Source: Salvelinus alpinus
Lineage: Eukaryota; Chordata; Actinopteri; Salmoniformes; Salmonidae
Assembly (NCBI RefSeq): GCF_045679555.1
Contig: NC_092087.1
Location: 22,468,925-22,532,924 of the forward strand
DNA length: 64,000 nucleotides
Direction of reading: 5' to 3'
Shown: one piece after another, positions 9,989 to 21,215 of the stretch
Layout of the letters: the number at the start of each line of letters is the position of its first letter
How positions within the stretch are numbered: the stretch's first letter is position 1
The notes under the pieces: model-generated
Database searches by the model: none
Seen by the model: only the letters and a program-made list of their open reading frames with translations
What the model was told of the DNA's origin: nothing
Translations under genes and position numbers: made by a program

Positions 9989-12340
9989 CTATAGGGGAGG
10001 GTCTGGGTGGGCATCTAGCCGCGGTGGCGGCTCAGGTGCGGGACGCAGACCCGGCTCCACCTCTGGCTCACCCCACTTTGGTGGCACCTCTGGTGCGGGG
10101 ACCCTCGTTGCCGACCCTGGACTGGGGACCCTCGTTGCGGGCCCCGGACTGGGGACCCTCGTAGCTGGCCCCGGACTGGGGACCCTCATTGCGGGCCCCG
10201 GACTGGGCACCCTCGCTGCGGGCCCCAGACTGGGCACCCTCGTTGCGGGCCCCGGACTGGGCACCCTCGCTGCGGACCCCGGACTGGGCACCCTCGCTGC
10301 GGGCCCCAGACTGGGCACCCTCGTTGCGGGCCCCGGACTGGGCACCCTCGTTGCGGGCCCCGGACTGGGGACCGTCGCTGGAGGCTCCGGACTGGAGACC
10401 GTCGCTGGAGGCTCCGGACTGGAGAACGTCGCTGGAGGCTCCGGACTGGAGAACGACGCTGGAGGCTCCGGACTGGGGACCGTCGCTGGAGACTCCGGAC
10501 TGGAGACCGTCGCTGGAGACTCCGGACTGGAGACTGTCGCTGGAGACTCTGGACTGGGGACCCTCGTTGCGGGCTTCGTGCCATGACTCCTCACTGGAGG
10601 CTTCGTGCCATGGATCAACACTGGAGGCTTCGTGCCATGGATCATCACTGGAGGCTTCTTGCCGTGGATCATCACTGGAGGCTTCGTGCCATGGATCCTC
10701 ACTGGAGGCTTCGTGCCATGACTCCTCACTGGAGGCTTCGTGCCATGGATCAACACTGGAGGCTTCGTGCCATGGATCATCACTGGAGGCTTCTTGCCGT
10801 GGATCATCACTGGAGGCTTCGTGCCATGGATCCTCCCTGGAGGCTTCGTGCCATGGATCATCACTGGAGGCTTCGTGCCATGGATCATCACTGGAGGCTT
10901 CGTGCCATGGATCCTCACTGGAGGCTTCGTGCCATGGATCATCACTGGAGGCTTCGTGCCATGGATCATCACTGGAGGCTTCGTGCCATGGATCATCACT
11001 GGAGGCTTCGTGCCATGGATCATCACTGGAGGCTTCTTGCCATGGATCATCACTGGAGGCTTCTTGCCATGGATCATCACTGGAGGCTTCTTGCCATGGA
11101 TCATCACTGGAGGCTTCGTGCCATGGATCATCACTGGAGGCTTCGTTCCATGGATCATCACTGGAGGCTTTGTGCCATAGATCATCACTGGAGGCTTCTT
11201 GCCATGGATCATCACTGGAGGCTTCGTGCCATGGATCATCACTGGAGGCTTCTTGCCATGGATCATAACTGGAGGCTTCTTGCCATGGATCATCACTGGA
11301 GGCTTCGTGCCATGGATCATCACTGGAGGCTTCGTGCCATGGATCATCACTGGAGGCTTCTTGCCATGGATCATCACTGGAGGCTTCGTGCCATGGATCA
11401 TCACTGGAGGCTTCTTGCCATGGATCATCACTGGAAGCTTTGTGCCATGGATCATCACTGGAGTGAGGAGATGTTTGGGCAGTCTGGTACGTGGAGCTGC
11501 CACAGGGCTCACCAGGCTGGGGAGACATACAGGATGCCTGGTTCTGGCCGCAGGCACAGGACTCACCAGGCTGGGGAGACATACTGGAGGATTGGTTCTT
11601 GGCGGAGGCACCGTATACACTGGGCCGTGGAGGTGCACTGGAGGTCTCGAGCGTAGAGCCTGCACAACCCGTCCTGGCTGGATGGTTATCTTCACCCTGC
11701 ACATGCGGGGCGCTGGCACAGGACGCACTGGGCTGTGCAGACGCACCGGAGACACCGTGCGCAGAGCCGGTGCAGGATATCCTGGGCCGAAGAGACGCAC
11801 TGGACACCACACGCGCTGAGCCGGCACCATCCATCCTGGCTGTATGCTCACCCTAGCCCGGCAGATGCGGGGAGCTGGGATGTAGCGCACCAGGCTGTGA
11901 ATGCGCACTGGAGACACCGTGCGCTCCACCGCCCTAACACGGTGCCTGGCCATTACCACGCTTCTCCCCACGGTAAGCACGAGGAGTTGGCTCAGGTCTC
12001 CAACCTGACTCAGCCAATCTCCTCGTGTGCCCCCTCCCAGAAAATTGGGGGGCTGCCTCTCGGGCTTCCGTGCTAGCCGTGTTCCCTCGTAACGCTGGGC
12101 CCCTTTACTCGCTGCCTCCGCCTTCCTCGATGCTTCCACCTGCTCCCACGGCAGGCAATCCTTTCCGGCCAGGATCTCCTCCCATGTCCAGGATCTTTTG
12201 CCGTCCAGGATGTCCTCCCATGTCCAGTCCTCCTGAAAACGCTGCTCCCCCTTACCACGCTGCTTGGTCCGTTTGTGGTGGGTAGTTCTGTCATGGCCAA
12301 TGCTGGAAGAAGACCAAAGTGCAGCGTGGTGAGCGTACAT
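9989..12340 (-). CDS. Gag-like N-terminus fused to 9-residue repeats (retroelement ORF)
   Basis: Uninterrupted 783-residue frame on the minus strand, starting in the 5' LTR. Residues 38-70 carry a duplicated W-T-W-E-D/E-I-L motif (EDWTWEDILDGK, then WTWEEILAGK and CLPWEQVEA). I associate this with the start of the internal frame of this salmonid LTR family; it is gag-like by position only. A basic, proline-rich segment follows, then about 50 nine-residue repeats (PPVMIHGTK type, then ATVSSPESP and ATRVPSPGP types), then a tail ending DAHPDPPL. No CCHC zinc knuckle, protease or polymerase motifs. Because the repeat unit is 27 bases, all frames in the array stay open, so openness there is not proof of selection. 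The conserved-looking ends are the better argument for a real protein. Function unknown. Confidence 0.45.
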   Translation of the reverse strand: MYAHHAALWSSSSIGHDRTTHHKRTKQRGKGEQRFQEDWTWEDILDGKRSWTWEEILAGKDCLPWEQVEASRKAEAASKGAQRYEGTRLARKPERQPPNFLGGGTRGDWLSQVGDLSQLLVLTVGRSVVMARHRVRAVERTVSPVRIHSLVRYIPAPRICRARVSIQPGWMVPAQRVWCPVRLFGPGYPAPALRTVSPVRLHSPVRPVPAPRMCRVKITIQPGRVVQALRSRPPVHLHGPVYTVPPPRTNPPVCLPSLVSPVPAARTRHPVCLPSLVSPVAAPRTRLPKHLLTPVMIHGTKLPVMIHGKKPPVMIHGTKPPVMIHGKKPPVMIHGTKPPVMIHGTKPPVMIHGKKPPVMIHGKKPPVMIHGTKPPVMIHGKKPPVMIYGTKPPVMIHGTKPPVMIHGTKPPVMIHGKKPPVMIHGKKPPVMIHGKKPPVMIHGTKPPVMIHGTKPPVMIHGTKPPVMIHGTKPPVRIHGTKPPVMIHGTKPPVMIHGTKPPGRIHGTKPPVMIHGKKPPVMIHGTKPPVLIHGTKPPVRSHGTKPPVRIHGTKPPVMIHGKKPPVMIHGTKPPVLIHGTKPPVRSHGTKPATRVPSPESPATVSSPESPATVSSPESPATVPSPEPPASFSSPEPPATFSSPEPPATVSSPEPPATVPSPGPATRVPSPGPATRVPSLGPAARVPSPGSAARVPSPGPATRVPSLGPAARVPSPGPAMRVPSPGPATRVPSPGPATRVPSPGSATRVPAPEVPPKWGEPEVEPGLRPAPEPPPRLDAHPDPPL
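10085..11465. repeat. 27-base minisatellite (about 50 units, three sub-arrays)
   Basis: Three adjoining variants of one 27-base periodicity: about 10085-10374 (CCCTCGTTGCGGGCCCCGGA type), about 10370-10565 (GACCGTCGCTGGAGGCTCCG type) and about 10580-11465 (ATCATCACTGGAGGCTTCGT type, about 33 units). A five-unit (135-base) block starting with GACTCCTCACTGG at 10584 is repeated at 10719, a higher-order duplication. Confidence 0.9.
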
Positions 12341-12645
12341 TTTCCTTATTACTTAAAATGTCGCCAGCAAAAGAATAAACAAAATAAACAACCGTGAAGC
12401 TTACAGGGCTATAGTGCCACAAACAACGTTAACTACCCACACTGAAAGGAGGGAAAAAGGGCTACCTAAGTATGATTCCTAATCAGAGACAATGATAGAA
12501 AGCTGTCCCTGATTGAGAACCATACCCTGCCAAAACATAGAAATAAGGAAACATAGAAAACAAAACATAGAATGCCCACCCCAAATCACACCCTGACCAA
12601 ACCAACCAGAGACATAAAAAGGCTCTCTAAGGTCAGCTCGTGACA
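12289..12645 (-). repeat. 5' LTR of the non-autonomous element
   Basis: Direct-repeat partner of 9579-9935; TGTCA...TGACA ends. On the minus strand it carries the ATG (12340-12338) from which the long internal reading frame starts, so the first 17 or so residues are LTR-encoded. Confidence 0.9.
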
Positions 12646-12650
12646 GCTTA

Positions 12651-14590
12651 TGGTTTGCACATTACTTTATCCAGAGGGAATAGAAGAATTATAGCTAGCG
12701 TCTGAAAGAATGATATGGATTTAATATTTGTCAAATTATTGAGCATGTACTGAAAACTCAGAAATGCATCAGAAATCATCCTTATTTTTAGCATATCGAA
12801 AAGCCTATCAAGATCCGGAGATGGACCTCAGCCAAGATAAGGATATCTGGAATCAATATAGCTTCATATCTTGAATGTGCTGAGAAAACACAAATATGCA
12901 ATGTATACAGTCAGTATTTGTCAACATAAAGAGAGAAAGTAGGATGTCGCATATCTCAGGATATTGAATGAGGTCATATCCGGCCATAAGAAATGTCCAT
13001 GTGTGATATTCAGAGTAATCCCAATATTATATATATCTAAAAGACACATCTGGATTCGGAATTTGCCAAGATATGGTGCATATCCAAAGGATATGGTGCA
13101 TATCAACTCAAAATATTAATTGGAAATTGTCTGTATTCTTTAAAATATCAAAATGTGTCATGTATTGACCCTTTTAACCCAGTGGATGATGTCAGCTTGT
13201 ATATTGTAGCCGGACTTCTTTTTAGCTATCCCATGAGTGTTTTCGAGTTATTAGACAGATCAGTGCAGACAGCCGTTGCGGTATCTGATGTGAGACAATG
13301 GTAGGAACTATCTTCCTTTATGTGCAATCATGAGTCTATTTAAAAAATCTGAGGTATGGTTCATGAGGAGAAAATTATTACATATAATTTTGAGCATTAG
13401 CGTTACATATGCAAAGAATTAGTCATTAATAGTTTCCTTGTTTTTTGAGGTATCAATACCAAATTTAGTGTGGTTCATGTAAGGGACATCCATGATAGCG
13501 ATTACAAGTTTCATGTTGATAGGCCACTGTGGAGATGATATACAGTGATTTAAATGGACACGTAAAATCTGATTTATGATTTGTCAATAACTCAGCCATC
13601 ATTCGAACAGTACATTAGCTTTTCTCAAACGAAGATAGATGTACCATTGGCCTACATTCCAAATGTGGTGTCATTTGGTCTTTTTGATTCATGAGAATAT
13701 TTTTGAAATATTTTTTGCACATTTTAGTATATTAGTGTATGTGCTAATATGCATCTACTGGTATAGTGTGGCCATTTTTGAATGCATCAATGTTATTTTC
13801 TCATACTCTTTAGGGACTATTGTGATGAGTTCAAAGACCACATTTTGCGTTAATCTGACTTTTAGTCCGCGAGAAAACATTTTTAAAGATTATTTTAAGC
13901 ATTAGCATGACATAGTCCAAAAAGTGAATTGTTCATAGTTTCCTTATTTTTTAGGATATCAAAGCCAAACTTAACATGGTTCATCATGGTAATGTATTTG
14001 TTGACCCTAAAAGGCTTCAAATTGATAGTCCATTGTGGAGTGGATTTACAATGGATTTAAATGGAAATCTGATTTCCTGATTCATTAATAACTCAGCCAT
14101 CTCTTAAACAATCCCTTAGCTTTTCTCAAACTAAGTTAAGAGATGTACCATGGGCCTACATACCGAGTTGTTGTTATTTGGACTTATTGTTCATGAGAAT
14201 ACGTTTTTTCAAAGGTTTTCAAAAATTTGAAGATGGAGGAAAATCTATCCTGATAGACCTTTTTGGTGCTTGAGGCAAATGTATTCAGCTTGAAGAAAGA
14301 CAGCGACATACAAAGTTTCAAGTCTCTAGATCCCACAGGGAAGCGGATATGAGGGTTTAAGTGAGACTGCTTATAACAGCACTTATAAGCACTTGCACTT
14401 ATTTGCTAATCGGTGCAATTCTTTTTGACCAAGTACTCAAGGCTTCTAGTTTCTGTGTTCCAAATTAGAAAAAAAGTTACCAATCTATGCTTGAGTTATT
14501 TGACCATCTCAAGGAAAAAACAATCCTAAGAATAACATTAGGTTGCACAGCTTTGCTGTGAACCCCTAATAATAAACTATTTTCCATACC
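12651..14590. repeat. Unclassified interspersed repeat block, right part
   Basis: Non-coding AT-rich sequence that probably continues the repeat interrupted at 9579. It contains two diverged direct copies of about 490 bases (13365-13860 and 13868-14300). It ends with a hairpin CACAGC-TTT-GCTGTG followed by AACCCCTAA at about 14555-14578, resembling a Helitron 3' terminus. No Rep/helicase reading frame is present. Confidence 0.4.
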
Positions 14591-14599
14591 AATGCACTC

Positions 14600-15160
14600 A
14601 TTTGACTCATGACAAATGAAAGGATGAGTGTCTTTTTTCTCTGTGCTGACCTTTGACCTTCATGGACGGCTGCTTCCTGAGGGACCCCTGGATGTGAAGG
14701 CACTGAAGACTCGCTGGCTGGGGCTGTGTGGTGGAGATAATATGAGTGGAAATCAGGCTTCCCCTCTGCTCTCTTCCTCAGACAAACAGGTCACCTCTGC
14801 ATTCATTAACAGAGGAAAAGAGAAACACCAAGCACAGCACATTATTGTGCACTTGTCTCTTTCGGTGAACTCTATAGGGTATTTTTCATTAGAACTGTTC
14901 CAACCTTTTTAGTTATTTTCAAGTTTTGGTAAAAGTTTAATATGATGAAAGGAAAGTCCTTGGACAAAATGTGACAGTTTCTGCCCGGTGAACAGTGCTG
15001 AAATGCACAGAACCAACCATATTCACAATACATGCAGTGGAGTTGATCTTAGAATGTATCTTCATAAAATGTCCATGAGATGATGGCAATCATTTAATAC
15101 TTTCTGTAGATCTAAAAGGTAAATGTATATAACGCAATCACAAACTTCAGTACTGCAAGC
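14600..15160. other. Unique-looking intergenic sequence with a perfect DR1 site
   Basis: No gene recognised. TGACCTTTGACCT at 14647-14659 is a perfect direct repeat with one-base spacing of the nuclear-receptor half-site (minus strand AGGTCA-A-AGGTCA), the type bound by RXR heterodimers, HNF4 and COUP-TF. The open frame over it (14628-14912) resembles no known protein. Confidence 0.35.
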
Positions 15161-15164
15161 TTGT

Positions 15165-15418
15165 TCAGATTTTATTTTTTATTTTTTATTTAACCTTTAT
15201 TTAACTAGGCAAGTCAGTTAAGAACAAAGACTTATTTTACAATGATAAAATACCCCTTCCCCTTCCCTAACCCGGACGATGCTGGGCCAATTGTGCACCA
15301 CCCTATGGGACTCTCGATCACGGCCGGATGTGTTAAAGCCCTGGATCGAACCAGGGTTAGTAGTGACGACTCGAGCACTGAGATGCAGTGCCTTAGACCG
15401 CCACTCGAGAGCCCGGAT
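15165..15418 (-). repeat. tRNA-derived SINE
   Basis: Second copy of the SINE type seen at 712-957. Minus-strand head at 15418 with TCTAAGGCACTGCATCTCAG and a B-box-like GGTTCGATCC, core ATTGGCCCAGCATCGTCCGG, tail TTCTTAACTGACTTGCCTAG and A/T-rich end at 15165. Confidence 0.8.
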
Positions 15419-18400
15419 TAAGGGACTTCTCAGAGCCGTATATGTGGAGAAATGGCTTGGAATACGTTTAATTGAAATTGTGCACCATAGTCCCATTTCA
15501 TATTAAGTGTTGTTAAAGCATTTATGTAGTAGTTACAAACTGTAGGCAGGTGTAATTTTATGTTACTGTATAATTACACAATATATACACATTTGTACAA
15601 TGTGGTTGGTGTGACTGCATATTGATTTTAATCAAATGTTGTACATCTATTACATTTGCAAACAAACTCATTTATTGTATTAAGCCTTCCCTCACGTTTT
15701 ATCACGCAAATTTTATTTAAAATCTCTGAAATTGGGCAAGTTGCAAAGATATTTAACATTTGTAAGTGCTACAGTACTGTACCAACCATGTAGCCTAAAT
15801 AGGCTAATACAATTTTTGCAATGCTTTCACAATAAAGTGGGACATAAATGTGTAGTTATTTTTGGTATGATATTTACATATACCCACTGGCTGTTCAGTA
15901 GACACAATAAAATTGCATAAAAAAATACATTGAAAACAGATTGAAGTGTTGCCTCAGTGTGTGTTCTTTTTCCCGTACCTTTTTTTCTCCACAGTTAGAT
16001 GAGCAGGTAGGGTACTATTGGCTCTAACCTTTAACCTGGCTGACTGTTTCTCCTCCACTCGTATATTACCTCACAGTGTTGACCTTGCCCTCTGTGCAGT
16101 GTGCAAACTGCCTCAGAAACAGAGCACAGATGCAAAGGCACTTTCCCACTGAAAACAGAAGGTAGATTCCTGAAGGTCACCCCACTGCTCAGGGTGAGGA
16201 TCAAGTGGTCTGTAGCGTCTTCAGCTTACCATCACCAATGTGACACAGGAGGAGGAATACGTGAATCAGGGATGGACCCACCCCCAAGATCTAAATATTG
16301 ACTTTAATAACCAGTGCAGTTACCTTGCAAAAGCACACTGGAAAATCATTTTCACACACTTTCATCTGCATAAGAATGTGTTTATTTGTGTTTGTGTGTG
16401 TGCGTGTGTGCACGTGTGCATGCATGTCTGCCTGCATGGTCACTGTGTTCAGTATGGAGTAGACTGTTGGAAGAGAGGAGACAGCGGTTTGTGGTCATGT
16501 AACACAGCTTGCAGGGTGCCATTGTAAAAGCCATTAGCCAGCTCTTTTTCTTTGCATGTGATACGCTAGTGTGCCTGATGTGGGAGCCCAGCACTTCCCC
16601 CTTGCTCGCGGCCTCGCTCTCTGCCACCAACACCCCCACCTCAAACCCACCGCCTCAGGCTGATTACTGAGTCAGCAGGAGGAAAAGGTGTCTGCTTCTC
16701 TGTGGCGTCAGAGAGAGTTGAAGAGAGTGGAGAGAATGTTGGATAGAGAAAATAGACGAGAGATGGAGAGGAGATAGAATATATGGATGGGAGAACAAGC
16801 GAAAAAGAGATATATTGAGATAGTTGAGAGCGAGAGTGGTTGAGAGGGAGGAAAAAATGAAGAAGGAGGGCAATCATCATCAGTCACCTTCACTCCTTTC
16901 AATGTCACAAACGGTGAACCTTCATTGATACCAGCAGGTCATCACAGTAGAGTAGACCATTTTAAAGTGTCATCATCATTTATTACAGCTGATTTAGTTG
17001 TATTTGTAATGTAATACATATCAATAGACTGTTTGACTTTAAACTCTGTTACACAATAAAAATGTGTAAACGGAGGTGACAACATTCCTTTAGGGATACT
17101 GCTCTCAGTTGTAGGGATGGTGACTGTGAGATGAGGTTTGGGGCAGGCAAATGGAATCCTGCTTGGCGCTTTGTGGTGGTTTGCAGAGGCCTGGCTGCTC
17201 CCAGTGGGCACTGGTGACAGAGGAATGTCAGAGATGTGCGCCATTGTGTGGGGAGATGCACAGGAATGCAGGCCGCCAGGCTGCAGTGTCACCAATGAAC
17301 ACAGCCAGGGGCGTCAGTAAAGGAGGGGTGCGGGGCAAAAGGGGCTGTTCCTTCTCAAACATGAAGCCAATCCACCACCGCCGTTCTCACAGTCATACCC
17401 ATTATTTAGCTAAACCCATACATCAGAAATGCAAGACCTTGGTATAACATTATAACTAATCCCTCTCCTGCCAACAGTTCCAGTAAAATTATTATTTCTC
17501 ATTATTCAACTGCTTGCTGAGGATATTTCTATGATAATACCATCCACTGACCAGACATTTGACCTCTACAGCAGCAGGACGTTACCAGTCAGAGCCAGTT
17601 ATTTCCAACTTAACCATTGTTATTGTGCAATGGATGAGGCTGGTTCAGATGACCTGTCTATCTGTGACTTCACATGAACAGCAGAGCAGAGTGGAATAGA
17701 GGATGGAATGGGGTTCCTCTTTCACTTCCTATATGAGGGTCCAGTCAAGTGACTCTTTGTGAGAGCGGGTTGTTTAGTGCAGGAAAATGCAGCTTGTGGT
17801 TTCCGCTCAGGATGTCCAGTCCTATCTGTGCAGAGTTGTGACAGTCTGAATCATTCACAGATTGTGCATGCACATGCACACATGCACTCATGCACACACA
17901 CAAACATGTACATTAGGATCATTATTGAAAGTACTGCATGATCCTAAATGTATTAGTCAAGTCTCTCAAGTCTTAAGTTTCTCTTGTTCCTATAGCTAGT
18001 CCCTTGGGCATACCATAAAATACACGTCTTCAAGCCAAGATGGCCACATTTTAAAGGGTTATATTGTAATTATGTTGGCACTACTGTAAATGACCCAGGT
18101 TATCACATGACGGCCTTAGCAGGTTTCAGCAGAGGACACTCATGATCCAGATTAATGTGTAGCTCCAGCGTTGTAATAAAGGTCGGTTTGATGTAATAGA
18201 GCGTCAGGAGACGATACTGTTTACTGCGTGTTTGCAGGCGTGAGTCACTGAGGATCTGATAAGGATCCCCCCCAGTCACGTCTCACTGAGCACTTCTGAG
18301 AGGGATGTGACAAAGTCCTGTCAGATTACTGACCATGGACTTTAGAGACAGAGCAAAGGTGACGTTCTGCATATAATAATTCACAGTTCAAAGGCCCTCA

Positions 18401-19660
18401 ACAACTGTAACCATAATTAAATGGGGGGTATCTATATAATTTGAATATCAGATTGAAATCCAGACATGAGCACAATGTAACGGTTAAATCAATTGTACAG
18501 AGACCTAAAATCATCTTGTGTCCAATTCCTACCCTTGTGCTTCTGAAACTCCTGACAGTTATTACAGTAAACAGTGCTTTCTCTTTTTTTCTATTCATAG
18601 AGGTGACATGGCAGTTGATTGGCAGAGAGGGGAACATGAAAGTTAATCCATGTAGTGCTTAATGAACAGAGTGCAGCAGCAGTAAGCTGGAGGTCAAAGA
18701 CTGAAACTGGTCATGTGAGAGATAACAGAGAGAAGAAAGAGAGAGTGGTTGAAGGAGAGAAAAAAACTAGTAGGAGTTCCTCTGTCCCTCACTCTCGTTC
18801 CCCTGCTAAGATTTCCTGCTCTGTTTTATGGGGGTCACGCAGCTGGCAGGCGCCCTCCTGTTTCAGTCCGTAACGATGACAGGTCTCCATTAGTGCCCAG
18901 TAGAAACATGAGCCACGGAGGTTAACTCAGGCTGTTCCCCCTTGACTGCCTCTTCCCTTTTCACAGCCCTGGCACTGGTTCTGGTTCTGTATCTGGACGG
19001 CAAGGGCAGAGTTGGGGCTCTCAGTGTTGTTAGCAAAGCACTGCTGATAAAGGCTCAGCCCCATTCAGACGCCAGTCTGCACCCTGTTGAGTTCAACACA
19101 AACTGCAAAGCAAGTCCCGGAACTGTGTGGTCTTATGCACAGCTGTTTAGTGTTTGAAGTAATGAGACTGACATCCTGAAGTCACTGAGGCGTTTGGTTA
19201 TTGGCAAGTAGGCTGTTGATGTAAAGCTAAATAGCTGTTTCCTCATGGTTCAATAATAAAGCAGAACTCTAATTAAGATTAGGATGATGTGACAGTGAGA
19301 ATGAATAAGAAGGTAGAGTGTCACAACAAATGTTAGTATGTGTGACTGCCTAGCGTATGTGCATGTCTGTTTGTGTGTTTGGAACAGGGTTAGATCCTTC
19401 TCTGCTGCTGGGGTTAGCTATGCTGGACAGTGGCTTAAATGTCTTGTCAGTTGTTTATCCTAAAGGCTGCATTCATATGTCCTTTGATTTGTATGACCAA
19501 CCCCAGATTTAGGGAGAGACTTCCTTTAAAGAGCAGATTGTGCAATTTAGAAGTAAAGAGGAAACTTGCTCACCATCTGTCATTCTTTGGTAGAAACTAA
19601 GGTAAAATATAGATTTACCAGAAAATTGCTCATCTTCTTACACTAAAGAGTGAATACGAA
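15419..19660. other. Gene desert, no coding region supported
   Basis: Only short chance frames, GT-rich simple sequence around 16380-16430, purine-rich sequence near 16680-16870 and CA-rich sequence near 17870-17905. A short frame at 18942-19157 starts beside an acceptor-like TTTTCACAG and has a hydrophobic N-terminus, but it matches no family and has no partner exon. Confidence 0.5.
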
Positions 19661-19664
19661 ACTT

Positions 19665-21215
19665 CACTTTGACAGTACACACGTCTGGGGGGAAAAAAAT
19701 AGCCTTATGCCCAATAGAGCATTCATCATTCATCGACCTGGCCAAGGCTTTTGACTCTGTCAATCACCACATTCTTATCGGCAGACTCAACAGCCTTGGC
19801 TTCTCAAATGACTGCTTCGCCTGGTTCAACAACTACTTCTCAGACAGAGTTCAGTGTGTCAAATCGGAGGGCCTGTTGTCCGGACCTCTGGCAGTCTCTA
19901 TGGGGGTGCCACAGGGTTCAATCCTCGGGCCGACTCTTTTCACTGTATACATCAATGATGTCGCTCTTGCTGCTGGTGATTCTCTGATCCACCTCTAAGC
20001 AGATGACACCATTCTGTATACTTCTGACCCATCTTTGGACACTATGTTAACTAACCTCCAGACGAGCTTCAATGCCATATAACTCTCCTTCCGTGGCCTC
20101 CAACTGCTCTTAAATGCAAGTAAAACTAAATGCATGCTCTTCAAACGATCGCTGCCCACACCTGCCTGCCCGTCCAGCATCACTACTCTGGACGGTTCTG
20201 ACTTAGAATATGTGGACAACTACAAATACCTAGGTGTCTGGTTAGACTCTCCTTCCAGACTCACATTAAGCATCTCCAATCCAAAATGAAATCTAGAATC
20301 GGCTTCCTATTTCGCAACAAAGCATCCTTCACTCATGCTGCCAAACATACCCTCGTAAAACTGACTATCCTACCGATCCTTGACTTCGGTGATGTCATTT
20401 ACAAAATAGCCTCCAACACTCTACTCAGGAAATTGGATGCTGTCTATCACAGTGCCATCCGTTTTGTCACCAAAGCCCCATATACTACCCACCACTGCGA
20501 CCTGTATGCTCTCGTTGGCTGGCCCTCGCTTCATATTTGTCGCCAAACCCACTGGCTCCAGGTCATCTATAAGTCTTTGCTAGGTAAAGCCCCGCCTTAT
20601 CTCAGCTCACTGGTCACCATAGCAACACCCACCCGTAGCACGCGCTCCAGCAGGTATATCTCACTGGTCACCCCCAAAGCCAATTCCTCCTTTGGCCGCC
20701 TTTCCTTTCAGTTCTCTGCTGCCAAAGACTGGAATGAATTGCAAAAATAATTTAAGCTGGAGACTTATATCTCCCTCACTAACTTTAAGCACCAGCTGTC
20801 AGAGCAGCTCACAGATCACTGCACCTGTACATAGCCCATCTATAAATAGCCCATCCAACTACCTCATTCCCCATACTGCTATTTATTTTATTTATTTTGC
20901 TTCTTTGCACACCAGTATCTCTACTTGCACACTCATCTTCTGCACATCTATCACTCCAGTGTTTAATTGCTATATTGTAATTATTTTGCCACTATGGACT
21001 ATTTATTGCCTTACCTCCCTTATCCTACCTCATTTGCACACACTGTATATATACTTTTTATATTGTATTATTGACTGCATGTTTGTTTATTCCATGTGTT
21101 ACTCTGTGTTGTTGTTTGTGTCGCACTGCTTTGCTTTATCTTGGCCAGGTCGCAGTTGTAAATGAGAACTTGTTCTCAACTAGCCTACCTGGTTAAAAAA
21201 AGTTGAAATAAATAA
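19665..21215 (+). mobile_element. 5'-truncated LINE with broken reverse transcriptase
   Basis: Plus-strand translation shows reverse-transcriptase blocks: FIDLAKAFDSVNH, MGVPQGSILGPTLF, then the ADDT box, then the YLGVWLD block, and further on LPILDFGDVIYK and the C-terminal thumb. The catalytic YADD tyrosine codon is a stop (TAA 19996-19998), and further stops/frameshifts follow to 20750. The 3' UTR ends with CAACTAGCCTACCTGGTTAA and an A-rich tail near 21215. The L2/Rex-type assignment is by resemblance only. Confidence 0.85.

Larger units (their letters stand above)
9579..12645 (-). mobile_element. Non-autonomous LTR retrotransposon with minisatellite interior
   Basis: Two directly repeated 357-base LTRs (9579-9935 and 12289-12645) begin TGTCA and end TGACA. 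They are flanked by a 5-base target duplication GCTTA (9574-9578 and 12646-12650). I count about 19 differences between the LTRs (about 5 percent). A G-run lies 3 bases from the left LTR on the minus strand, as a polypurine tract would, so the element runs on the minus strand with its 5' LTR at 12289-12645. An AATAAA (minus, 9643-9638) sits in the 3' LTR. The 2.35 kb interior has no protease, reverse transcriptase, RNase H or integrase. It carries one long gag-like/repeat reading frame and must depend on a partner element. No TGG-type tRNA primer site is seen after the 5' LTR. Confidence 0.9.

Noticed and set aside
10068-11834. 588-codon minus-strand frame and several long plus-strand frames over the minisatellite
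   Set aside because: They are phase-shifted readings of the same 27-base repeat. Only the 783-codon minus frame extends into non-repeat sequence at both ends with recognisable motifs.
15219-15500. Overlapping short frames on both strands
   Set aside because: They lie within the SINE at 15165-15418.
18942-19157. Short frame with hydrophobic start next to an acceptor-like TTTTCACAG
   Set aside because: Looks like a possible exon or signal peptide, but there is no donor-compatible partner exon and no recognisable protein family.
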